Source: Bacteroidia bacterium
GTDB lineage: Bacteria; Bacteroidota; Bacteroidia; NS11-12g; UBA955
Assembly: GCA_014376345.1 (NCBI GenBank)
Contig: JACMRS010000353.1
Location: forward strand, 1-7,097
Reading direction: 5' to 3'
DNA: 7,097 nt
Under the pieces are notes generated by a model. The model saw nothing but the letters and a program-made list of their open reading frames with translations. It was not told where the DNA came from and made no database searches. Position 1 is the stretch's first letter. Every line of letters begins with the position of its first letter. Positions 1-5,722 of this stretch are shown here, piece after piece. The position numbers were made by a program, and so were the translations under genes.

Positions 1-2
1 AG

Positions 3-884
3 GGCGTTTGTCCTGTTGCTACTGCTAATGTTCAGCTTGTTATTCACCCTTATCCGCAGATTGATTTTGCCGGCGATACGATTGGGGGTTGTGAGCCTGT
101 AACCAGCAGCTTTACTACATTTGTCAGAAAGCCACAAGGTTCTAAAGGTAACTTAACCTACCACTGGTATTTTGGAAATGGCGACACCACTCATACTGAA
201 TTAAACCCACAGAATATCGTGTTTGATACTGCAGCCAGAAATGGTTACGATGTGAAACTGGTAACAACCAATAGTTTCCCTGGAGGAAAATGTGTAACGG
301 TAACCGACAAACCGGGTTACATTAAAGTATGGCCGAATCCTGTTGCAGACTTTACATCAGACCCTGAGTTCTTCACCACTGTAGCCCTTCCAAGATTTAA
401 TTTCATTAACAAATCGAAGATTAAGTTTGGAACCATGAGTTACCTGTGGTCTTTTGGAACAGACAATCCTGATGACACTTCAACCAAAAAAGATCCGACC
501 TTCACTTACACTGAAGACACATTGAAATACTGGGTATCATTATATGTGGTAAGTGATCATGGTTGTGACAGTCTGAAAATATCTCAGAGAATTATCGGAC
601 CTGATGTTACAGTGTTCATACCAAATGCATTCTCTCCTGATGGAGCAGGTATTGCCACCAACAATGTTTTCAGAGCTGTTGTAAACGGAGAGAAATCATT
701 CTTCTTACAGATTTACAACCGTTGGGGAGAGCTACTGTTTGAAACTGATGATAAATACAAAGCATGGGATGGCATTTATCAGGGACAAGCATGTCAGCAG
801 GATGTGTATATGTACAACATGAAAGTTACAGCTTTTGATGGCAAAATATACAGGTACGATGGTACTGTAACCTTGCTTAAATAA
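3..884 (+). CDS. C-terminal part of a PKD-repeat surface protein with T9SS type B (gliding motility-associated) sorting domain; 5' truncated by window
   Basis: The frame is open from the first complete codon at position 3 to TAA at 882-884 (293 residues visible), so the gene begins left of the window; the GTG at 219 is an internal Val codon. Residues about 19-111 and 112-200 look like two PKD/Ig-type beta modules: each has a W-x-F-G core (WYFGNGD near residue 55, WSFGTDN near 149) followed by a YxVxL-type strand. Residues about 203-293 match the CHU_C/gliding motility-associated C-terminal domain: FIPNAFSPDG, then IYNRWGELLFET, WDGIYQGQ, VYMYNMKV and a closing GTVTLLK. In known proteins this domain is the type B signal for export through the outer membrane by the type IX secretion system and surface attachment or release. 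The loop after SPDG is slightly unusual (AGIATNNVF rather than D-x-N-D-x-F). The passenger's function cannot be told from this fragment; adhesin-like is the usual guess. Confidence 0.93.
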   Translation, partial: GVCPVATANVQLVIHPYPQIDFAGDTIGGCEPVTSSFTTFVRKPQGSKGNLTYHWYFGNGDTTHTELNPQNIVFDTAARNGYDVKLVTTNSFPGGKCVTVTDKPGYIKVWPNPVADFTSDPEFFTTVALPRFNFINKSKIKFGTMSYLWSFGTDNPDDTSTKKDPTFTYTEDTLKYWVSLYVVSDHGCDSLKISQRIIGPDVTVFIPNAFSPDGAGIATNNVFRAVVNGEKSFFLQIYNRWGELLFETDDKYKAWDGIYQGQACQQDVYMYNMKVTAFDGKIYRYDGTVTLLK

Positions 885-895
885 AGGTGAAATAT

Positions 896-910
896 GAGTT
901 TAAAAAACTC
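896..910. terminator. possible bidirectional hairpin between convergent genes
   Basis: A perfect 6-bp inverted repeat, GAGTTT and AAACTC separated by three A, lies at the junction of the convergent genes and overlaps the stop codon (TAA, 902-900) of the - strand gene. It is AT-rich and short. No clean T tract follows on either strand, although the flanks are T-rich on the + strand side. It may be a weak terminator for both converging transcripts, but chance is a serious alternative in DNA this AT-rich. Confidence 0.25.
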
Positions 911-1943
911 TTAGTTTCTCTTCTAATTTACTATTTGCTTTTAGCATGTCACGCCCCTCCTTATAACTTAGATAAGAAGCGCCTTTAGAATGATTGAGAG
1001 TGCTTATTTTATAAAGTAATTTCCAGTGTCTGATGATTTCTTTCCAGGCAAAAAATATAGAATGAGAAGGATCATAAATGTGGGTGGGCTCACTCCCCGC
1101 CCCATTTAATTCTATTATAGAAAAATGTTTTCCTTCGCACAATTCATCCCATGAAGAATACATAATATCTAATCTGCCATAATAAAATCCATCAATCTTG
1201 TTGCATAAAGCATCGATTGTGTTAAGTAACTTATCGTTTAACTGATGTGTAATATCAATAAACTTCGATCCTCTGGTATGACTGCCATAAGGCACTAAAA
1301 CAAAGCGTTGACCACTTGGCAAAATAGTATTTAAAAAATCACCATACATCTTTTGTAATGCAGAAAGCTGATAAAGACTTCTTGGATTATTTTTTATTAA
1401 CTGTAACATAGAGTCAACGTTATTTCCAGTAATGCTTAAAAATTCTTTGTAAACAATACCTGTAATATTGCCTTTTAGTTCACCTGGAATCCGGCAATAA
1501 AAAATTCCAATTTCAAGAGGGGATTTTATGAATTGCTGAATAAGAAAGATATCGGTGCTTTTATTTATATACTCCGCCAATTCCAATTCATCTTTAACAA
1601 TTTGAACAGCAAATCCTTTCATTCCAATATCAGGTTTCACTATAAATGGAAAATTAATCTGATGGTTTGCTGCAATAGATAAAACAATATCAACAGGAGT
1701 ATCAGATTCAAACATAACAGTTTCTGGAATATACTCAGCCGGAATTAAATCATAAATTTCTTTTTTAGATTCCATGGCCATTGCGCCGTTTTTAATGGTA
1801 GGGTTTGCTGCATTAAAAAAGAAAAATGATTTTGCTTTAAGAGACAAATAAATCCATACAGGCATAATTGAAAAATACACCAAAGACATTGGCCAGTATT
1901 CCCAATGAAATAATTTATAAATTTTCGATTTTAATAAAAGCAT
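900..1943 (-). CDS. ATP-grasp family protein with N-terminal hydrophobic segment (often annotated D-alanine--D-alanine ligase-like)
   Basis: 347 residues. The N-terminus has an aromatic HWEYWP motif (13-18) and a hydrophobic stretch about 19-43 ending in SFFFF, so the protein is probably membrane-associated. Residues about 65-300 look like an ATP-grasp fold. FPFIVKPDIGMKGFAV (98-113) supplies the ATP-binding Lys103 and a glycine-containing loop; LIQQFI (134-139) is the hinge-like strand that contacts adenine; EIGIFYCR (144-151) follows. GRLDIMY (256-262) and IIELNGAGSEP (276-286) carry Arg257, Asp259, Glu278 and Asn280, the usual Mg-ATP ligands. ATP-grasp enzymes join a carboxylate to an amine or thiol through an acyl-phosphate; the substrate here is unknown, and the D-Ala-D-Ala label would rest on the fold only. 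The start ATG overlaps the stop of the upstream NRDE gene (TGATG), which suggests translational coupling and a shared pathway. The fold is well supported, the reaction is not. Confidence 0.8.
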   Translation of the reverse strand: MLLLKSKIYKLFHWEYWPMSLVYFSIMPVWIYLSLKAKSFFFFNAANPTIKNGAMAMESKKEIYDLIPAEYIPETVMFESDTPVDIVLSIAANHQINFPFIVKPDIGMKGFAVQIVKDELELAEYINKSTDIFLIQQFIKSPLEIGIFYCRIPGELKGNITGIVYKEFLSITGNNVDSMLQLIKNNPRSLYQLSALQKMYGDFLNTILPSGQRFVLVPYGSHTRGSKFIDITHQLNDKLLNTIDALCNKIDGFYYGRLDIMYSSWDELCEGKHFSIIELNGAGSEPTHIYDPSHSIFFAWKEIIRHWKLLYKISTLNHSKGASYLSYKEGRDMLKANSKLEEKLRVF

Positions 1944-2668
1944 CAGTTTATGGTATTGACATAAACTGTATCTACTGTCATTAAATATTTACTCTGATTA
2001 AGCAGGTCAGTATGATTTAAAGAGATGCTATTTCCATTAATCAGTGCCTGAGTGATACTGAATGTTTTAATTTTGTTTGCCCTATTGATCACAAAACCAT
2101 TTTCAGAATCGTTGTGATTATAAGTATGAAAATTCATAATCATTTCATCAGTAATTTCTTCGTTTTGAATTAGAAAATCCTGAAACAAATTTGCTTTAAA
2201 ATTAGCAATTTCAGCAGAATATAATGTTGATGACGACCAGATATAATTTGAAGTACTCTCTAATTCAGTTTTAAATTTTATTGTCCCGTCCCAGCGCAAT
2301 TCAAATAATTTATTGCGTTCAAAAAGTATTAAAGTAAATGGTTCAATATTTAAAAGATTTAAATGATCAAAATAAAAAACAGGTGCAAGATTACTAATGA
2401 TATCAAGCAAAATCAAGCCTCTGCTGATTGCATAATTATCCAGTGGCACATGCTTTTCAAAGGCTCCATTTAACAAGACAGCAACAGAACCGTTTTGATT
2501 GATTGCAAACCATGTTCCTCCTGATTTAGGATCTTTAGGAAAAATCAGTTTACAACCATTGATTATTTCTTCTTTTGGCTCTAAAGCAGTGGGACGCAAA
2601 ACATTCTCATCACGGTTTGATGTGATAAATACCTTGTTGTTATGCCAGATATAACTTACTGTACACAT
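1943..2668 (-). CDS. NRDE/TANGO2 family protein (transport and Golgi organisation 2 homologue)
   Basis: 241 residues, close to the length of bacterial TANGO2-like proteins. The diagnostic features are in place: Met1-Cys2 at the start (the family resembles N-terminal nucleophile hydrolases, with Cys2 as putative nucleophile after Met removal), the NRDE motif at 18-21, GGTWFAIN (50-57), LLNG (65-68) and SRG (82-84). A WSSSTLYS segment at 144-151 and a strand-rich C-terminus complete the fold. Eukaryotic members (TANGO2, HRG-9) have been linked to haem trafficking and lipid or acyl-CoA metabolism; the bacterial biochemical role is not settled, so the function is left open. It is the first gene of a two-gene unit with the ATP-grasp gene, overlapping by one base. 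A TAnnTTTG promoter element lies about 68 nt upstream. The ATG at 2668 is chosen because it places Cys directly after Met, as the family requires. Confidence 0.9.
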   Translation of the reverse strand: MCTVSYIWHNNKVFITSNRDENVLRPTALEPKEEIINGCKLIFPKDPKSGGTWFAINQNGSVAVLLNGAFEKHVPLDNYAISRGLILLDIISNLAPVFYFDHLNLLNIEPFTLILFERNKLFELRWDGTIKFKTELESTSNYIWSSSTLYSAEIANFKANLFQDFLIQNEEITDEMIMNFHTYNHNDSENGFVINRANKIKTFSITQALINGNSISLNHTDLLNQSKYLMTVDTVYVNTIN

Positions 2669-2735
2669 TGATTTTTGTATTGCAATGTTGAGAGTGCCAC
2701 ACCAAATAAATCTGAATAGAAACTAAAAACGTCTT

Positions 2736-2743
2736 CAAAGTTA
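2736..2743 (-). promoter_or_regulatory. candidate Bacteroidota -7 promoter element (TAACTTTG) for the NRDE/ATP-grasp pair
   Basis: On the - strand this reads TAACTTTG, an exact match to the TAnnTTTG -7 consensus described for the Bacteroidota primary sigma factor. It lies in the only sizeable gene-free gap before the NRDE gene, about 68 nt from its ATG, which would give a leader of roughly 60 nt. No good TTG -33 element is seen at the usual spacing upstream, so the match is one-sided. Confidence 0.4.
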
Positions 2744-2803
2744 TAGTTTACACTTAGAATATTATAATTTTTTGAATTAAACCTGACAATAAAATTAATA
2801 TTC

Positions 2804-2819
2804 TGTTACAAAAATTACA
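2804..2819. promoter_or_regulatory. imperfect CRP/FNR-like dyad in the gap upstream of the NRDE gene
   Basis: TGTTACAAAAATTACA has the form TGTnA-N6-TnACA, with four of the five outer positions symmetric, resembling binding sites of the CRP/FNR superfamily (TGTGA-N6-TCACA type). It lies 61 nt beyond the candidate -7 box, where an activator could sit. The sequence is very AT-rich, so chance is likely, and no regulator gene is present in the window. Confidence 0.15.
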
Positions 2820-2851
2820 TTTAGAGTGCTTTTGTTATGTTTGGAAACTTC

Positions 2852-3574
2852 TTAGATTAAAGATTTCTCTAAGTCAATAGCTTTTGGAAATAAAATATTA
2901 TTTTCCAAATGAATATGTAGATGCAGGTCATATTCAAACTCTTTAAGCAACGCAAACGTGACTTTATAGGTATTACAAGCATCTAAGGGTGGTGTATAAT
3001 TATTACTTAGTTTAGCAATCATTCTGAAGCGTTCGCCTTCGGTAGTATGCTCATTCATCATCATTTGAATAGGATTCTGAATAGTTCCAAAGGCTGGTAC
3101 ATCTAATTTCAAACCTTTTAATTTTGAATTAACAAGATGACGCACATAAGGAAATAATATTTGCTCTTCCTTTTTCATGTGATGCGCTAATTCATCTGCA
3201 GAAGCATTAAAATTTTTGCTAATTTCCATTAATTCAGGATGTCTTTCACCATGAAATTTACAGATTTTATCCAGGTATGGCTTTATCTCCAGTGATTTTT
3301 CAACTACATATCTGTGGTGTTTTTTCTCAATATAATCCGCTAAAAGATCTAATGGCCAAGTTGTATAAGCTGAAGTTGATTCATCCTGCTTTTGAATGGC
3401 ACTTTCTAAATCACTCAAAACTGATATTGTATCAACTTCTTTTTTTACACATGCATCTGAAATAGTTCTGTTACCCTGGCAACAAAAATCTATTCCATAT
3501 TTTTTAAATACTGATGCACTGCGATAGTCTTTAGCTACTAATTCTCCGATAATCTGATTTTCCTGAATTTGCAT
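2852..3574 (-). CDS. RIC/ScdA/YtfE-type di-iron protein for repair of iron-sulfur clusters
   Basis: 240 residues from the ATG at 3574. Residues 1-45 are the ScdA_N (DUF542) domain: VAKDYRSASVFKKYGIDFCCQG, with the paired Cys31-Cys32. Residues about 75-235 form a hemerythrin-like four-helix bundle with the expected di-iron ligands in order: His86/His87 (KKHHRYV), His132 and Glu136 (HHMKKEE), His176 (MNEHTTEGE), and His220 and Glu224 (LHLHIHLENN). This matches the H-HxxxE-H-HxxxE pattern of E. coli YtfE (220 residues). Known members are cytoplasmic and restore Fe-S clusters damaged by nitric oxide or oxidative stress. An in-frame ATG 33 nt further upstream (3607) would overlap the tryptophan dioxygenase gene and add 11 residues before the conserved domain. 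The 3574 start leaves a 20-nt gap with an A-rich run before it and is preferred. The gene follows tryptophan dioxygenase and is probably co-transcribed with it. Confidence 0.92.
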   Translation of the reverse strand: MQIQENQIIGELVAKDYRSASVFKKYGIDFCCQGNRTISDACVKKEVDTISVLSDLESAIQKQDESTSAYTTWPLDLLADYIEKKHHRYVVEKSLEIKPYLDKICKFHGERHPELMEISKNFNASADELAHHMKKEEQILFPYVRHLVNSKLKGLKLDVPAFGTIQNPIQMMMNEHTTEGERFRMIAKLSNNYTPPLDACNTYKVTFALLKEFEYDLHLHIHLENNILFPKAIDLEKSLI

Positions 3575-3594
3575 TTTTTTGATTTTAAAATTTG

Positions 3595-4497
3595 TTATTG
3601 ACCCCAATTGGTAATTTCTTCTGAGTTCCAGAGCGTTGGGAAAAACTTACGCTGTTGAAAATGAGGATGCAGGTATTTCTTCCATTCACTTCCACCTGTT
3701 GCGGCTTTATTCTCTCCCTTTTTATCTAAATAATACTGAGCAGTTTGCAAGTGCACCAAAGGCCAGGCAACATTATATAAATGGTCAAACTCCTTTAATT
3801 TTTCTGTCAATTCAACCGAACAGTTGTTAATATTGAAAATAACATCTTCGAGTGTTTTACCTTTAGTTTTATTTGCTAAAGCAATAAACCTGTCCATGTA
3901 TTTTTCTTCAAACTGAGTGAGTGTTAATGTCTTTTTGCCTGTTGTTCTGTTTAAACCTGCATCTTTCCAGTAAATATGATCGAAATATTCTTGTGTTGTA
4001 GGGTTGCTTCCCAGTCGTTCTTTACCGGTTTCATTAATTAAATTCTCCAGTCTTGTACAATATATTTCTATCAGTCTGAATTGCGCTGATTGAAACCCGC
4101 TTGCAGGCGCCAGTGTACTTCTAAAGGTGTTGTAATCATCGTAATTCATTCCCGATTTCATCACATCAAATGAGGTAATTAACATGGAAGTATATCTAAT
4201 CAGACGATTGAATTTATCAATCCACACTGCATCATCGAATGGCTCGTAGAACAGCTGTTTGATTTCATGAACCATCATTTTAAGTACTAATTCTGTTACC
4301 TGATGGTACATAATAAAGATTTCTTCGTCTTTAAAATTTGTTCTTGGTTTCTGAAGAGAAAGCAAAGTATCTACTTCAACATAATCCCAATAATTTATTG
4401 GTTTTGCATGCAGTAAACCTTTTAAATACGTTTCGGGGTTTTCACCCATTTTCTGATATTTATTTTCAATATCTTTAATGATGTTTTCTGTACTCAT
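3595..4497 (-). CDS. kynA: tryptophan 2,3-dioxygenase
   Basis: 300 residues, normal for bacterial members. The enzyme is a cytoplasmic haem protein that opens the indole ring of L-tryptophan with O2 to give N-formylkynurenine, the first step of the kynurenine route. The active-site landmarks are visible: FIMYHQVTELVLKMMVHEI (61-79) with Phe61 and distal His65; DYNTFRSTLAPASGFQSAQFR (121-141) with Tyr122 and Arg126, which bind the substrate; WPLVHLQTA (245-253) with proximal haem ligand His249; and ATGGSEW (266-272) with Thr267. Four extra residues separate the proximal His from TGGS compared with the Xanthomonas enzyme as I recall it, which fits a Bacteroidota subgroup. No kynurenine formamidase or kynureninase gene lies next to it. 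The ATG forms an ATGA overlap with the relic end of the decayed membrane protein gene upstream, and the RIC gene follows after a short gap. Confidence 0.95.
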   Translation of the reverse strand: MSTENIIKDIENKYQKMGENPETYLKGLLHAKPINYWDYVEVDTLLSLQKPRTNFKDEEIFIMYHQVTELVLKMMVHEIKQLFYEPFDDAVWIDKFNRLIRYTSMLITSFDVMKSGMNYDDYNTFRSTLAPASGFQSAQFRLIEIYCTRLENLINETGKERLGSNPTTQEYFDHIYWKDAGLNRTTGKKTLTLTQFEEKYMDRFIALANKTKGKTLEDVIFNINNCSVELTEKLKEFDHLYNVAWPLVHLQTAQYYLDKKGENKAATGGSEWKKYLHPHFQQRKFFPTLWNSEEITNWGQ

Positions 4498-5000
4498 AAT
4501 TTTAATTTTTCAAATTGTAACATTCCGAAAATAACCAAACACACTACTTTAATAATTTCAATTCCTATATAGTAAAAATGAAGGTTTTAATGGGTTACTT
4601 TAATACCTTGCATTTGCATATCTGATCTAATCCCTTATGCCGGCAGCAACCAAAAGATTGAACAATAAGCAATGCAAAGGGGATAATAAAAAATAGTAAT
4701 AACGTTTTTCTAATAGAAACTTTTTCAATAACATAATTCAAAACAATAGCTGCAGAAAAGCACCATTCTATTTTTATTAAGTGCCCCGAATACCAAACGT
4801 TCAATACTTAAACCATTTGAAACAGTCTCACCCGATGCACGAAAACTTAACCAGGAATCCATAAAACTGATCGCTAATACAAATCCAATCCATAAAAAAA
4901 CTGCAATCAGTGCAACAGGATATTTTACAGATATTTTATCGGGCTTAATACTTTTAGCAATACTTCCGTTTTCTAATTGGGAATGAAACATTTCTAACAT
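4494..5000 (-). pseudogene. decayed gene for a small multi-pass membrane protein (two frameshifts, two in-frame stops)
   Basis: The reading frame starts at ATG 5000-4998 and gives 76 residues to the A run at 4775-4771, including a hydrophobic helix (VALIAVFLWIGFVLAISFM) and SFRASGETVSNGLSIERLVFGALNK. Skipping one A there continues as IEWCFSAAIVLNYVIEK and a second helix (LLLFFIIPFALLIVQSF). At the T run 4655-4652 the frame must change again to give WLLPA, then TAA (4637-4635), DMQMQGIKVTH, TAA (4589-4587), and finally LHFYYIGIEIIKVVCLVIFGM, a third clear hydrophobic helix. This frame ends at TGA 4496-4494, overlapping the tryptophan dioxygenase ATG as ATGA. The restored product would be about 168 residues with three or four membrane helices. 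It resembles small hypothetical membrane proteins I recall from Bacteroidota; I cannot name the family with certainty. Sequencing error could explain the two homopolymer shifts but not easily the two stops. Confidence 0.72.
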
Positions 5001-5054
5001 TCTTTGTTTAATTTAATATAAGAATGAAATGAATCAAACTCATTTTATTATTAC

Positions 5055-5459
5055 TTATAAACTAAAATTGGTAATGACATAAAACGCAGCCCAACCCATA
5101 AAAAATATCAATAAAATCCATAGCCAGCTTGGAACACTTTGAGGTGTTTCACTTCCTTCGATTACAAATTTCTTTTGATTTCCTTTGTCATAAGCATTTA
5201 TCATTAAGGGCAAAACACCATCCACAACAGCGTTATCAGAAATTCCTTCAACTGCTATTGCGGGACCATTCCTAACTATAAATTTTATTTTTCGTATTCC
5301 TTCCCTACCAGTTGGCGACTTACTTACAAGTTTAAGTGTGTGCTCTCCATCTGTCAGTTTGCGTGTATCCAGATCAAACTGAACAGGTGCTGCCATTTCA
5401 GCAATTGGCTTTAATTCGTCATCAACAAATAATGTGATTCTGCTTTTATCTACTTTCAT
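5055..5459 (-). CDS. small Ig-like protein with C-terminal membrane anchor, cbb3 oxidase operon
   Basis: 134 residues; I do not recognise a named family. Residues about 7-65 look like a bacterial Ig-like beta module: LDTRKLTDGEHTLKLV is the common strand-turn-strand pattern, followed by GIRKIKFIVRNGP. Residues 66-105 seem to continue as beta structure, then a linker and one C-terminal hydrophobic helix (SWLWILLIFFMGWAAFYVI, 111-129). No signal peptide precedes the Ig-like part, so the side of the membrane it faces is unclear. The start at 5459 is preferred over an in-frame ATG at 5543 because the latter would bury the N-terminus in the preceding gene and add a non-conserved-looking leader. 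The 5459 start lies 4 nt after that gene's stop. Tight linkage to the cytochrome genes suggests an accessory role in assembly, stability or electron entry of the oxidase (inference). Confidence 0.78.
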   Translation of the reverse strand: MKVDKSRITLFVDDELKPIAEMAAPVQFDLDTRKLTDGEHTLKLVSKSPTGREGIRKIKFIVRNGPAIAVEGISDNAVVDGVLPLMINAYDKGNQKKFVIEGSETPQSVPSWLWILLIFFMGWAAFYVITNFSL

Positions 5460-5463
5460 ATTA

Positions 5464-5721
5464 TTAGTTATTAAAAATTGATTGTTTAATATGATCTGCA
5501 TTATGCTCGCCGGGCTTAAATAAATATTTAGCTGAAAACACAAAAGTCAACAAAGTAATAATTGCTACTACTGCAATAATTACCCAATCCCAATTGCTTT
5601 GCGGTCCGGCACCATGAGTTAATCCTAGTGTAATTTTTGGCTGTTGTTTTTCGCATACAGGACAAGCAGATAAAAACTGCGAACCTAATGCAAAAACGAA
5701 AATTAAGAATATTTTTTTCAT
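5464..5721 (-). CDS. small CPVC-motif membrane protein, cbb3 oxidase operon
   Basis: 85 residues. The N-terminus MKKIFLIFVFALGSQF is a signal sequence ending in LSAC at 17-20. This could be a lipobox (lipidation at Cys20) or simply precede a CPVC motif (Cys20, Cys23) that could bind metal or be redox-active. A conserved-looking segment, EKQQPKITLGLTHGAGPQSNWDW (24-46), leads into a single transmembrane helix (about 47-66), and the protein ends in KYLFKPGEHNADHIKQ. I recall similar small proteins beside cytochrome oxidase genes in Bacteroidota, but know of no assigned function. It starts 1 nt after the diheme cytochrome's stop (TAGCATG), so it is certainly in the same operon. A CxxC pair next to an oxidase raises copper or haem delivery as a possibility (inference only). 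Confidence 0.82.
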   Translation of the reverse strand: MKKIFLIFVFALGSQFLSACPVCEKQQPKITLGLTHGAGPQSNWDWVIIAVVAIITLLTFVFSAKYLFKPGEHNADHIKQSIFNN

Positions 5722-5722
5722 G

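Noticed and set aside
2851..2873. Inverted repeat CTTAGA/TCTAAG at the end of the RIC gene as terminator
   Set aside because: The 6-bp AT-rich arms are separated by 11 nt and lie mostly inside the coding end, with no T tract following on the - strand.
3277..3465. + strand reading frame of 62 codons inside the RIC gene
   Set aside because: It is antisense to a strongly conserved hemerythrin-like coding region and has no recognisable motif.
3575..3607. Upstream ATG for the RIC protein
   Set aside because: It would add 11 residues before the conserved ScdA_N domain and overlap the dioxygenase gene; the start at 3574 fits the family better.
3636..3830. + strand reading frame of 64 codons inside tryptophan dioxygenase
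   Set aside because: It is antisense to the conserved C-terminal haem region and shows no protein-like features of its own.
4595..4804. A stand-alone 69-residue - strand reading frame starting with TTG
   Set aside because: It is the middle frame of the decayed membrane protein gene. Its first residues (NVWYSGHL) are an out-of-frame reading of the upstream frame, and its last residues after VQSF are a frameshifted tail.
5460..5543. Upstream in-frame start for the Ig-like protein
   Set aside because: It would overlap the CPVC gene by about 80 nt and add 28 residues that mirror the other gene's frame; the ATG at 5459 follows the stop by 4 nt.
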